From the NCBI GenBank assembly GCA_964535195.1, contig CAZHSI010000017.1, forward strand, positions 1 to 30,859: a DNA stretch of 30,859 nt, written 5' to 3'. Each line of letters begins with the position of its first letter. Position 1 is the stretch's first letter. Both the position numbers and the translations under genes were made by a program. The DNA comes from UBA9339 sp964535195 (GTDB lineage: Bacteria > Pseudomonadota > Gammaproteobacteria > UBA9339). Of the stretch, positions 1-7,902 are shown one piece after another. The notes below the pieces were generated by a model. That model did not search any database. It saw only the letters and a program-made list of their open reading frames with translations, and was not told where the DNA came from.

Positions 1-307
1 TTAAATGAAAGAATATTTCATTATTTTTTTCTAAGTTTAAAAATAAAGGAATAGTTTTATTATAAGATAGTAATTTTGAAACTTCATTATTAAGAGAATA
101 ACTAGTTAATGGTTCAAGTCCATCATCAGTAGGAAGCAACAATTCCCCTTTTCTCACAAAGACATCGCCATATAAATATTTTGCTTTTACAAATTTTAAA
201 CTATCACTAGGATCAAGTGAATCAATTATACTAGCAAGCTCCTTATTTACCTGGAACACATCATTACGCACTTCCTTCCAAGATACTATAGCTAGTTCTC
301 TGTTCAT
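1..307 (-). CDS. Hypothetical protein, cut by the window edge
   Basis: The reverse strand is open from ATG at 307 to the window edge, giving 102 residues with no stop. It begins MNRELAIVSWKEVRNDVF and contains a segment KAKYLYGDVFVRKGELLLP. A strong Shine-Dalgarno, GGAGGT, lies 5 bases before the ATG, which makes this a convincing gene start. No signal peptide or membrane segment is visible. The pattern of a Trp near the N-terminus, an acidic middle (IIDSLDPSDSLK) and a Tyr-Gly-rich strand looks like a globular cytoplasmic domain, but I do not recognise the family. The C-terminal part lies outside the window, so size and function cannot be judged. Confidence 0.7.
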   Translation of the reverse strand, partial: MNRELAIVSWKEVRNDVFQVNKELASIIDSLDPSDSLKFVKAKYLYGDVFVRKGELLLPTDDGLEPLTSYSLNNEVSKLLSYNKTIPLFLNLEKNNEIFFHL

Positions 308-672
308 AATTAGACCTCCATTTTTAGCTTGTTATTAAAAACAAAACGTTTCTGTCGACCTAAACTTAAGAAGTGATAAGTGTTTGTCTTGGCATATACC
401 TTATAAAAGCAAAACTTAATCACCCTAGCCAATACCTTAACTTCTATTGTGATTACCAATATAAGCTTTATATTTTCCTTTTCACTCTCAACTCTTAAGT
501 ATAAACTTTAATTTTGCCTTCCTTTTGCTATAATGTTTAGGTAAATCATTGGTTAATTTTAGTTTAGTTATCCCTTAACTATTTTAAAGGACAACTTTAT
601 ATTAAATTATTTTACTACGAAAGTAAAGTAAAATTTTAAAAAGCAGTTTTTCACTACTGAATAATTGTATAT
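308..672. other. Divergent intergenic region
   Basis: These 365 AT-rich bases separate two divergently transcribed genes and contain no credible ORF. A TATAAT hexamer preceded by GC lies at 529-534. The -35 position, near 506-511, reads CTTTAA and is a poor match. I see no other structured element. Confidence 0.5.
529..534 (+). promoter_or_regulatory. Possible -10 box upstream of the HTH/S24-like regulator
   Basis: A perfect TATAAT lies about 140 bases upstream of the ATG at 673, leaving a long leader. The -35 region is weak. AT-rich DNA gives such hexamers by chance, so this is tentative. Confidence 0.35.
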
Positions 673-1374
673 ATGAAAGAACTAGATACACCCATAAAAA
701 AAGCGGAACGATTAATCCACCTAAGAAACTTAGCAAAACTATCGAGAAAAGACATCTCGCTAATGGCAAATGTTTCGGTATTAACATATAAAGGCTGGGA
801 AAATGCTAGATTTGGCGGTATCCCGCAAAAAAGGGCGGAACTACTAGTAAACATATTGCAAACTGAAGGAATTAATTGTTCTGTCGATTGGCTAATGTTT
901 GGTATAGGGGAATCGCCCCAAAAAATATTATGCCATCGAATCAACCAATTTAAGGAAATGATTTCAACCAAAGCCACCAACCAATCCCCCATAGTTATCG
1001 AGCAACTACGTATTCAGGCTGAATTAGAATTTTTTTGTAATAGCAACAACTGGGAAACACTATATTTTACTATAGCAGACGATGCTATGGCACCATATTT
1101 TTTACCAGGAGACATAGTTGCTGGCATCAAAGTTATGCGAAATGATTACGAGAAAACTATAGGCATGAACTGCATAATCCGCACCAAAAACAATAAAATT
1201 TTTGTACGCCAAGTTCAAAAAGGTAGTACCCCTGAGTTATTTACTCTCCTAAGCTCCAATGCAAACAGTAAACAGCAATTTATCCTTCAGGATATTGAGC
1301 TAATAGATATTGCTCCCGTTGTTTGGCATAGAAAAAACATCATTTCGTTATTAAAAAATGATCATAAGAAATAA
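673..1374 (+). CDS. HTH transcriptional regulator with a degenerate S24/LexA-like C-terminal domain
   Basis: A 233-residue protein. Residues about 10-75 form an XRE-type helix-turn-helix (LRNLAKLSRKDISLMANVS), followed by an S24/LexA-like fold from about 125 to 215. The usual G-D-S-M-x-P motif with its nucleophilic Ser reads ADDAMAP here, so Ser is Ala138. The strand that normally carries the catalytic Lys reads KIFVRQVQ, with Arg179. Both members of the Ser-Lys dyad are therefore missing, and self-cleavage as in LexA or cI is not expected. In such families the domain then works as a dimerisation or ligand module (inference). There is no clear Shine-Dalgarno before the ATG. The last 35 bases overlap the 3' end of the convergent regulator gene at 1340-2359. 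Targets are unknown; the neighbouring signalling operon is a natural candidate. Confidence 0.85.
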   Translation: MKELDTPIKKAERLIHLRNLAKLSRKDISLMANVSVLTYKGWENARFGGIPQKRAELLVNILQTEGINCSVDWLMFGIGESPQKILCHRINQFKEMISTKATNQSPIVIEQLRIQAELEFFCNSNNWETLYFTIADDAMAPYFLPGDIVAGIKVMRNDYEKTIGMNCIIRTKNNKIFVRQVQKGSTPELFTLLSSNANSKQQFILQDIELIDIAPVVWHRKNIISLLKNDHKK

Positions 1375-2359
1375 CTTTGTCTATTAAAATCTTTTTACCA
1401 ATCTTGTCTTTAATGTGCGAATAGTAGTAAGTATTATTTTTCCCCACAAATCTCGTTGCTTTATATAAAAATTCCTCCCATTTATCAACGGCAACATGGA
1501 CATGATCCTTTTCTGTATATAAAAATAATAACTTTTCTCTAGACTGCAATGCCTCAATTACCTGCCCTTTACCATAATTATCTATAGCTGCATTAGTATA
1601 CTCTAACATTTCTTCTTCACTTTTTATAATCAACCAACTTAATTCGCCGATAGCGTTTGCTAGTAAAAAACAGCCTGATTTATTAACCAAATAATATTCA
1701 ATTATATTATTCTTTTGCAAAAAGTTCTTAAAAAAATCACTGAACAAAGGGTCGCTTAAAATAGTGGTCTTTTGTGTTGCTAAATTATTAATAATAACCT
1801 CAGAGAACTCTTTAAATTGAACCTGTTGTAACTCACAAATTACTTCCTGTAGTTTATCAATAAACTTATTGATGCTTTTAGGAATAAATTGATGAATCAA
1901 ACCAGCATTAAACGCTTCTATAGCATTAGCTAACGTTGCGTCTCCGGTAATTAAAACGAATTTAAGAGGTAGATCTCTCAAAGCTTGACAAAAGTTTAGA
2001 CCATTCATCCCGGGCATCGTATAGTCTACTATTACAACAATTACCGTACTAAATCTTGCAGGATTATAAATCTCTTTATAGATATTTGATACATCAATAT
2101 CAACATAACCATGCTCTATATTACCAATGTTTATTTCTGTAGAATTCTCATTTTCTTTTAATGATTTTAAACATTTACTTGCAATGGAAATTGGTTGATG
2201 GTTCTTAATATACTCAATAGCTTTAGTAGGATCAGTAAATGAACATGCATTAATGTTTTCATCTAGCTCTAATAAAATATTATCTAAAAAAGACTTATTA
2301 TCATCGACAAACACTATGGTTGTTGGATGGTAATAGCAAGTAATATTTGATTTAACCAT
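1340..2359 (-). CDS. LqsR-like response regulator with enlarged receiver domain
   Basis: A 339-residue protein. The receiver has the acidic pair Asp19-Asp20 (IVFVDDNKSF), the phospho-acceptor Asp112 (VIVDYTMPGMNG), Thr138 (LITGDA) and Lys161 (IPKS). The acceptor normally lies near residue 55; here about 50 extra residues, Asn/Glu/Ser-rich, lie between helix 2 and strand 3. Legionella LqsR is known for an acceptor at Asp108 and an output domain with no classical DNA-binding motif, and both properties fit this protein. Residues 175-339 form an output region without a recognisable HTH. A GGG-type ribosome site lies 7 bases before the ATG. It is the last gene of an operon after the kinase (12-base gap). 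LqsR-type identity is based on pattern and layout, not on alignment. Confidence 0.8.
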   Translation of the reverse strand: MVKSNITCYYHPTTIVFVDDNKSFLDNILLELDENINACSFTDPTKAIEYIKNHQPISIASKCLKSLKENENSTEINIGNIEHGYVDIDVSNIYKEIYNPARFSTVIVVIVDYTMPGMNGLNFCQALRDLPLKFVLITGDATLANAIEAFNAGLIHQFIPKSINKFIDKLQEVICELQQVQFKEFSEVIINNLATQKTTILSDPLFSDFFKNFLQKNNIIEYYLVNKSGCFLLANAIGELSWLIIKSEEEMLEYTNAAIDNYGKGQVIEALQSREKLLFLYTEKDHVHVAVDKWEEFLYKATRFVGKNNTYYYSHIKDKIGKKILIDKVISYDHFLITK

Positions 2360-2371
2360 AAGCTTACCCTT

Positions 2372-4006
2372 CTAATTCAGTTTTGGAAAATACAGAGTAA
2401 ACTCTGTATATTCTCCTGCCTCTGATTCACAAGTAATACTCCCTTTCATCCATTCCATAGCCATTTTACAAAAATATAATCCTATACCAACCCCTCCTTC
2501 TGTTTTACTATAGAACCGATTAAAAACATAGGGGAGCATCTCTTTTTCGATCCCTTTGCCGGTATCTTTAAAATGAAGCTTATTCCCATCTTGTTCATTA
2601 GAAAAATAAATATATATTTGTCCTTTTCTGGCGCTAGCTATGTAGTATAACGCATTTTTAAATAAATTAAATAAAATATGCACCACTAAAAGCCTATCCC
2701 CCTTAAATTTAAAATCTTTTGTAATATCACAATTAATTAATTTCCTTTCTACCTCTTGAAAACCATATCTGTGCAAGGCCTCATCTAAACACTCAGCAAT
2801 AGATAGGTCTTTTATTTCGGCGACCACAATAGACTCTTTAATTTTCATCAGAAATATATCTATTATTGTATTAGCTGAACCTCCTTCTATTTTTAAATTA
2901 CTTAACACTTTATTTAATAATTCAAGTTGTTGTGGTTTAATAACCTGAACTGCCAAACCGCTTCTCTTAGCCAAATCATAAGCATCTAATAAGGTTGGTA
3001 AATATTTCTCAATCCCAGATACCCCAGAAATAATAGAACGCAATGGTGTACGTAACTCATGAGCAATGCTTGCACCAATGGATTGCATCATTTTAAATTT
3101 TTCCTCTTCTATTTTAGTTTTTTCTTTTGCTCTAACTTCTTCTAACTCTATTATCTGTTTTTTCCATTGTTCAATTTGTTCAACCAAATATGCTAACTCG
3201 TCCATATCTACTCGAGGTAGCTTTTTATTTTCCTTGATTCTTGAGGTTATTTCCACAATAGGTCGAAAAAGATATTCTTTAAAAATACTTTTAATCCTAG
3301 CAACATTCCATAAGACTAGAGCCAAAATAGAGATCACAATAAAAACAATCATTTTCCACAAGATGGTTAAGGGGCGATCTGCTATATTTAAGCTTACTTG
3401 CATATTTGTAAACTGTATCATAGGAAAATCACCAAAAGAATTTCCTTCTATAATTGGTTTGCTACAGTTGGTACAATCTACCAACTCCGGATTAAGCTCT
3501 TTTAATTTTTTAGTAATGACATCCTGTTTAAAATAAATTTTCCATTTGTAGGAACAAGTACCAACATCAAAATTAAGTAGTCTTCTATTTAAATAACACA
3601 AGTCTAACAAAACTGAATCTTTAGTTGCTTCCCCATAAGAAAAAATATTTTCCTCATGTGAGTTATAGATAATCATCCCCGAGATGGTATCTAAATTTGA
3701 ACTTAACATCTGAGCTAAAAATGCATTATAGCGATTTCTTCTACTTATCCAGCCAGAATGGAGATAATCTCTAAATCCTACCAGCATAGTTATCGATATA
3801 AGTTTTTGCGACTCTTTAGCAATAAAGGTTGAAAAAGTAGTATTTAATTTTTGGGATATAAATTTTTTTTCATTATTGGTGTAATTTATAAATACAAAAC
3901 CTATAATAACAGCAAAAAATACTAAAGTTATTACAAAAGATATAATAATATTTTTATTAATCTTTCTTGTTATATTTCCTAAATTTTGCGTAGCAACTTT
4001 ACTCAT
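2372..4006 (-). CDS. Membrane sensor histidine kinase, LqsS/CqsS-like catalytic core
   Basis: Numbered from ATG at 4006 (a TTG two codons upstream also opens the frame), this is 544 residues. TM1 is about 19-41 and TM2 about 216-237, enclosing a periplasmic sensor region of about 175 residues with a CxxC (DCTNCSK). A HAMP-like and coiled-coil linker (about 240-305) follows. The H-box is ASIAHELRTPL with His316. It is followed by an unusually long spacer (GIEKYLPTLLDAYDLAKRSGL) that I associate with the CqsS/LqsS group of quorum-sensing kinases. The ATPase domain shows an N-box (LFNLFKNALYY), DTGKGI and GGVGIGL, so it should be active. Legionella LqsS has a multi-helix membrane sensor instead, so the input here is different. 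It lies between the solute-binding protein (about 24 bases upstream) and the regulator (12 bases downstream). Confidence 0.88.
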   Translation of the reverse strand: MSKVATQNLGNITRKINKNIIISFVITLVFFAVIIGFVFINYTNNEKKFISQKLNTTFSTFIAKESQKLISITMLVGFRDYLHSGWISRRNRYNAFLAQMLSSNLDTISGMIIYNSHEENIFSYGEATKDSVLLDLCYLNRRLLNFDVGTCSYKWKIYFKQDVITKKLKELNPELVDCTNCSKPIIEGNSFGDFPMIQFTNMQVSLNIADRPLTILWKMIVFIVISILALVLWNVARIKSIFKEYLFRPIVEITSRIKENKKLPRVDMDELAYLVEQIEQWKKQIIELEEVRAKEKTKIEEEKFKMMQSIGASIAHELRTPLRSIISGVSGIEKYLPTLLDAYDLAKRSGLAVQVIKPQQLELLNKVLSNLKIEGGSANTIIDIFLMKIKESIVVAEIKDLSIAECLDEALHRYGFQEVERKLINCDITKDFKFKGDRLLVVHILFNLFKNALYYIASARKGQIYIYFSNEQDGNKLHFKDTGKGIEKEMLPYVFNRFYSKTEGGVGIGLYFCKMAMEWMKGSITCESEAGEYTEFTLYFPKLN

Positions 4007-4030
4007 AGTCAATAAATAACATAAGAAGAT

Positions 4031-5116
4031 TTATTTTTTAAAATTAAATTTAGTTTTTAAAACCAAGGTGTTGTTTTTCATTATTTGTGGCAATGTATGT
4101 ATTTTATCCCAGACATCATACAGCTCACTATGTTTAACCATAGAAATTGGTTTTAGCCAACGAATGTTATGTTTGTTTTTTAAAAACTGTGCATAAACAC
4201 TCTGAAACAGAGGATCTTTATTTGCTTTATAGGTTCCATATGGTGATAAGTAATATGTCTCTTTTTGAATAATATCTAGGGCTTCCTTACTAGCCAAAAC
4301 TCTTGCAACACAATGGGTTTCTAACCGATCATTTAGCTCCGCTAACACGTCAGGTAGAACATAAGAATATTTAGGATGCACAATAAATGATAAGGCTTTA
4401 TTTTTTACATGTTTTATAATAAAAACAGCCTCTCCTGAGCGTTGGAATGCAAATGCAAAATTATCTTTACTATATATTTTATTATATCCATTAGTAATAT
4501 ACACATTCGCATCTTGGATGACTTCTTTAAATCTGTTAGTTAATGCTTGTCCCGATAATTTTTGCTCATTATCAATTAAGTTTTTTACCCCATTGTATCC
4601 TTCGATTAATACCACCCGATTATCTTTAGCTTTCTCAAACATTGACTCAATGCAATCATTTATTGAAAGATCAATCTTCAATGGATCCCAAATAAACCCA
4701 GCAATTGACAACACAAAATATACAACGTTATTAGTATAACCACTCGTAAGATAATTTTTTTTAAAATCATCGTGATAATTTTTTATCACCTTATTTAAAT
4801 CCGAATTTTTTAGAGCTATTTTCTTTTTAATAATTTCATATATTTCACTGGGAAATATAGCTATATCATAATGATAAAGCTCCTCGGTAGTAGAAATTCT
4901 TCTAAGACTTTCCGCGGTACTATAATAGCTGTCATAAGAAACTACGACATTACACTTATTTTTAATTAAAGAATTTATTTCTGACGAATCAAAATAATTA
5001 TATCTAGCTAAGATATTAACGGTTCCTTTAGGACTACTAGCCTTACAAATTAATGGTAACACCATTACTATGACAAATACATATAAAGAAAATTTTAATT
5101 TCATATAAAGCTTCAT
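4031..5116 (-). CDS. Periplasmic solute-binding protein, polyamine-type (PotD/PotF-like)
   Basis: A 361-residue protein with an N-terminal signal peptide (KLKFSLYVFVIVMVLPLICKA, cleavage near residue 26). The mature part has the layout of family 1 solute-binding proteins: an opening strand VNILARYNYF, a Tyr-rich stretch (YDSYYSTAESL), YDIAIFPSEIYEII, and AGFIWDPLKI. These patterns recall spermidine/putrescine-binding proteins, but the ligand cannot be read from sequence. No transporter permease or ATPase gene lies next to it. Instead it is the first gene of an operon with a sensor kinase and response regulator, about 24 bases apart. I infer that it acts as a ligand-binding partner for the kinase. 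Met5 (ATG at 5104) is an alternative start; neither start has a clear Shine-Dalgarno. Confidence 0.78.
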   Translation of the reverse strand: MKLYMKLKFSLYVFVIVMVLPLICKASSPKGTVNILARYNYFDSSEINSLIKNKCNVVVSYDSYYSTAESLRRISTTEELYHYDIAIFPSEIYEIIKKKIALKNSDLNKVIKNYHDDFKKNYLTSGYTNNVVYFVLSIAGFIWDPLKIDLSINDCIESMFEKAKDNRVVLIEGYNGVKNLIDNEQKLSGQALTNRFKEVIQDANVYITNGYNKIYSKDNFAFAFQRSGEAVFIIKHVKNKALSFIVHPKYSYVLPDVLAELNDRLETHCVARVLASKEALDIIQKETYYLSPYGTYKANKDPLFQSVYAQFLKNKHNIRWLKPISMVKHSELYDVWDKIHTLPQIMKNNTLVLKTKFNFKK

Positions 5117-5427
5117 AGTAAATAAATTTTAGATTACTTTTATAACCGTTATCTTAAATAAATATCGACAAGCTTTATTTAACTTTTATTCGTAAAAAAT
5201 TTAGGACAAAGTCACAATTAAATCTTAATAATTAGTCACCACAACAACATCCAACTGAAACAAAAATAACAGTTTTTACTAGCGTAAATATTCCTTGTAA
5301 AATTTCTTTATTAAAAGCACATTAATGCTGAGAGCATTATATAGAACAAACCTAATATTAACAACGGCATATATATTTATAGCCACTCTTTAATATAAAA
5401 AAACATAATAAATCATTTGGTTAGTTT
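5117..5427. other. Intergenic region upstream of the binding-protein operon
   Basis: These are about 310 AT-rich bases with no credible ORF. On the reverse strand a TATAAA (5138-5143) and a TTGTCG (5166-5171) occur, but they lie 22 bases apart, too far for a standard promoter. The operon promoter must lie here but I cannot place it. Confidence 0.4.
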
Positions 5428-6000
5428 GCCGGGTAATCCACCCATAAAAATAGAACTGCTTGTAAATAGAAATTTCTGCTAATTTATAAATTCAGCAGGA
5501 GGGACCCAAACTTAGAACTTTTAATGTAATAGATGATTACAGTCGCGAGAAATTGCTGGTTGCACCTGGATCCTCCTTGCCAGCAACCAAGGTAATCCTG
5601 CTATTGGATAAAATAGCTTTAATCAGAGGTTATCCCGAGATAATCAGGGTAAACTATGGTCATGAATTTAGGTCAGAGATATTTAAAAATTGGGCAGCTA
5701 AACACAAAATCATGATTCATCATATCCAACCAGGAAAATCTGCACAAAATGGGTTTATAGAACGGTTTAATCGTACTTATCGTGAAGATGTATTAGACAT
5801 GAATTTATTTCATAATTTAAATGTAGTTAAATAAATTACTGCTGGATGGTTGAGGATCTACAATAATGATCGACCTCACGAATCATTGGATGGTTTGGCA
5901 CCATTTAGCTTTGTTGAGAAACATAAGGATTTTTTAGCAATTCCAAAGCAGAAGAATGCTACTTTTGAGTAGCTCTACAAATGGAGGGGGATTACAGGGG
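5428..6000 (+). mobile_element. IS3-family insertion sequence remnant
   Basis: A decayed element. The proposed left end, GCCGGGTAATCCACCC at 5428-5443, matches the reverse complement of the proposed right end at 5983-6000 (GGAGGGGGATTACAGGGG) around the core GTAATCC. The interior keeps only the C-terminal half of an OrfB transposase. OrfA and the first half of OrfB are gone, so this is an internal-deletion derivative. The ends are inferred from the partial inverted match and could be off by several bases. Confidence 0.6.
5490..5972 (+). pseudogene. IS3-family OrfB transposase fragment (rve integrase core)
   Basis: The frame is open after a stop at 5487-5489 and reads RTFNVIDDYSRE, then RGYPEIIRVNYGHEF, then PGKSAQNGFIERFNRTYRED, the central and C-terminal DDE integrase-core pattern of IS3 OrfB. 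The DNG motif is VNYGHEF, so its catalytic Asp is replaced by Tyr. The Glu of GFIERFN remains. A stop codon interrupts the frame at 5832-5834; beyond it the same frame continues with AGWLRIYNNDRPHESLDGLAP to a final TAG at 5970-5972. The gene is thus broken three ways: 5' truncation, a catalytic substitution and an internal stop. It cannot encode an active transposase. Confidence 0.9.
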
Positions 6001-6111
6001 AATAGTCTAAACACCTTTTTTATGTCTCTTGCCGTAGTCTAAAAATTTGGGAGTATTATATGGCACACAATATATAAGTAAAAAACGAGAAAGGATAAGG
6101 ATAATTTCTTA

Positions 6112-6128
6112 GTGGCATGATGTGCCAC
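6112..6128. other. Short hairpin after the double-glycine peptide gene
   Basis: GTGGCA (6112-6117) pairs with TGCCAC (6123-6128) across a 5-base loop. It lies 29 bases beyond the stop of the leftward gene at 6157-6546. There is no U-tract, so termination is uncertain. Confidence 0.35.
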
Positions 6129-6156
6129 ATTTGATAATTAAGGGGCATGGTACAGG

Positions 6157-6546
6157 CTATGGGTTTGTATTAGTGCCTTTGTTATTATTTAAATAATCAA
6201 AAGGATTTATTGAAAATTCTTTTTTAGTGCCAGAGTATAACGCTATAAAACTAGCAGCAGAACTTAGCATACCACACATACGAGATAAAAATTGGTTATT
6301 TGGAAATAAAAATTTTCCTATGGCTCGATTTGCACAAATAATTATTATACCTGTATTTAGAAAAAGGGTATTAAAGGAACCAATTGTGCTTGCTAAAATT
6401 CCTTCAATAGTAACCACAAATGCTACTCCAATATGGTTTCTTCCCAACCCGCCGTGAATAAACGCTATTTCCTCTACTGATAATTCTCTAAGCGAACTTT
6501 CTTGTTGAATGATTATTTTTTTGCGTTTTTTTATAATATTATTCAT
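6157..6546 (-). CDS. Small hydrophobic protein with double-glycine (bacteriocin-type) leader
   Basis: A 129-residue product. Residues 1-33 form a leader ending ELSVEEIAFIHGG. It has every position of the class II bacteriocin leader consensus: Leu -12, Ser -11, Glu -8, Ile -7, Ile -4, Gly -2, Gly -1. Cleavage after Gly33 would release about 96 residues with two strongly hydrophobic stretches (GVAFVVTIEGILASTIG and a second containing GIIIICANRA) and a polar tail, as expected for a membrane-active peptide. The leader is longer and more basic at its start (IIKKRKKIII) than usual. A GGTGG ribosome site precedes the ATG. It sits between two dead insertion sequences, and no exporter or immunity gene is recognisable beside it. 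Function as bacteriocin, signal or effector is inferred from the leader only. Confidence 0.7.
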   Translation of the reverse strand: MNNIIKKRKKIIIQQESSLRELSVEEIAFIHGGLGRNHIGVAFVVTIEGILASTIGSFNTLFLNTGIIIICANRAIGKFLFPNNQFLSRMCGMLSSAASFIALYSGTKKEFSINPFDYLNNNKGTNTNP

Positions 6547-6599
6547 ATACCACCCTATTTTTAATTAAGCTGTACTATTTATGTTTATCTTAGCAAAAA

Positions 6600-7670
6600 C
6601 CATAAAATAAAAGCACCCTATTTCTTACCAATAAAAATTCATACCTTATTTTATAAAATTTTTAATGGGAAGCATTACAAACGACCACGACAACCAATGG
6701 TAGGGATAATGATTCATCAAGACACCTCTACGCACCAATGGGTAGAGAATAAGTATTGTAATTTAATAATAACCATGGATGAAGCAACTAGTGAAATTTA
6801 TTCTGCTTTTTTGTAGAACAGAAAGGAACTTGGAGTAGCTTTCAAGGAGTAAAAGAAGTGATTGAAAATAAAGGCTTGTTTCGTGGTTTTTATACTGACC
6901 GAGGTAGCCACTACTGGTTAATCGACAAAGCTGGAGGCAAAGTTAATAAGATATCGCCGACCCAATTTGGCAGAGCAATGAAACAATTAGGTATAGAAAT
7001 GATAGCGGCTTATTCTCCAGAAGCTATAGGCCATTCAGAAAGGATGTTCGGCACTTTACAACAGCGGTTGCCACTAAAGCTCAAATCAGCTGGCATCTCT
7101 AACATGAGCGGCCAACCAATTTTTACCTGCCAGAATTTAAGAAACGCTTTCGTGTAGCGCCACAAATAGCGAAAAGAGCTTTTATTCCTTGGATTGCTGG
7201 TAACTTACCACTCGATGATATTTTATGCATACAAGACCAAAGAATAGTTAACAATGATAATACAATTAGCTATAAAGGGAAGAAATTTCAAACACCTGGA
7301 GACGAATTTCGATATTCATATCGCAAAACCAAAGTTAGAGTTAATAAATTTTTAGATGGCAAAATTGCTACACCCCATGTCCCTAGAAAACTAATTGATT
7401 TTGCACCCAAAACAGATATGGGTTCAGATTATTTATATAGCAAGCTTGTGGACTTGTGGCCGAATCCTGCGGAACGTCCTTCGCCCTTCGGAACTTGTGG
7501 AAAAGTTAATGGACAACTCTGAGAAACGAGTTGTCACACAACCCTACCACACTTGCTGAATTCTCGCCCACGGGGACCACAAGCTCAATAAGATGGATTA
7601 TAAATTTTTTATTTAAATCGGACAATTCGCGTGTTACTAAAACCGGACATGTTTGCATGTTACTAACACA
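6600..7670 (+). mobile_element. Remnant of an ISNCY-like insertion sequence
   Basis: The transposase remnant is followed by non-coding DNA to about 7670. This contains CGGACAATTCGCGTGTTACT and CCGGACATGTTTGC, tandem CGGACA motifs of the sort I associate with the 3' end of ISNCY-group elements. A perfect 8-base inverted repeat (GACAACTC 7512-7519, GAGTTGTC 7528-7535) also lies in the 3' segment. The outer boundaries are uncertain because I could not see a target duplication or matching terminal repeats. Confidence 0.6.
6619..7522 (+). pseudogene. ISNCY-family transposase, broken by frameshifts
   Basis: Three reading frames together spell one DDE transposase. Frame one (about 6619-6815) reads FNGKHYKRPRQPMVGIMIHQ, then NLIITMDEATSEIYSAF. 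It shifts at the T-run 6807-6812. The next frame reads FVEQKGTWSSFQGVKEVIEN, YTDRGSHYW, PTQFGRAMKQLGIEMIAAYS and GHSERMFGTLQQRLP, and ends at TAG 7155-7157. The last part (from about 7110) reads PEFKKRFRVAPQIAKRAFIP, WIAGNLPLDDILC and KVRVNKFLDGKIA to TGA at 7520. The frames give a nearly complete C-terminal two thirds of the protein; the N-terminal DNA-binding region is missing or unrecognisable. The changes are small indels in short repeats, which suggests fairly recent decay. Confidence 0.85.
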
Positions 7671-7902
7671 CATTAGAAAAACCAGTCTATTAACTCCACT
7701 TTCATGTAGTTAAGACTTCTTCTCAATAGCTGATCAAGCTTTGGTTAATTTTGAACCACCTCAATATCTTAAAAAATAAAACTTTTATGGGGTAAAATTA
7801 AAAATCAATTATCTCTGTTTAGCAAAAAATCATAATATGATATATACTTAAAACAATTAATAACTTTTATGTAAGTGACCACCGCTTCCGAGGAGAGGAA
7901 AA
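7671..7902. other. Upstream region of the OmpR-type regulator
   Basis: AT-rich, with no ORF of note. CTTAA (7847-7851) and TTAA (7857-7860) lie close together upstream of the start. PmrA of Coxiella and Legionella recognises tandem TTAA half-sites, but the spacing here (9 bases start to start) does not fit well. GAGGAGAGGA at 7891-7900 is the ribosome site. Confidence 0.4.

Noticed and set aside
3066..3536. Forward ORF of 156 residues opposite the kinase gene
   Set aside because: It lies wholly antisense to the kinase catalytic and linker regions, has no ribosome site and has a composition typical of a reverse-frame shadow.
7847..7860. PmrA binding site upstream of the OmpR-type regulator
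   Set aside because: TTAA half-sites are frequent in DNA this AT-rich, and the 9-base spacing does not fit the tandem site of Coxiella or Legionella PmrA.
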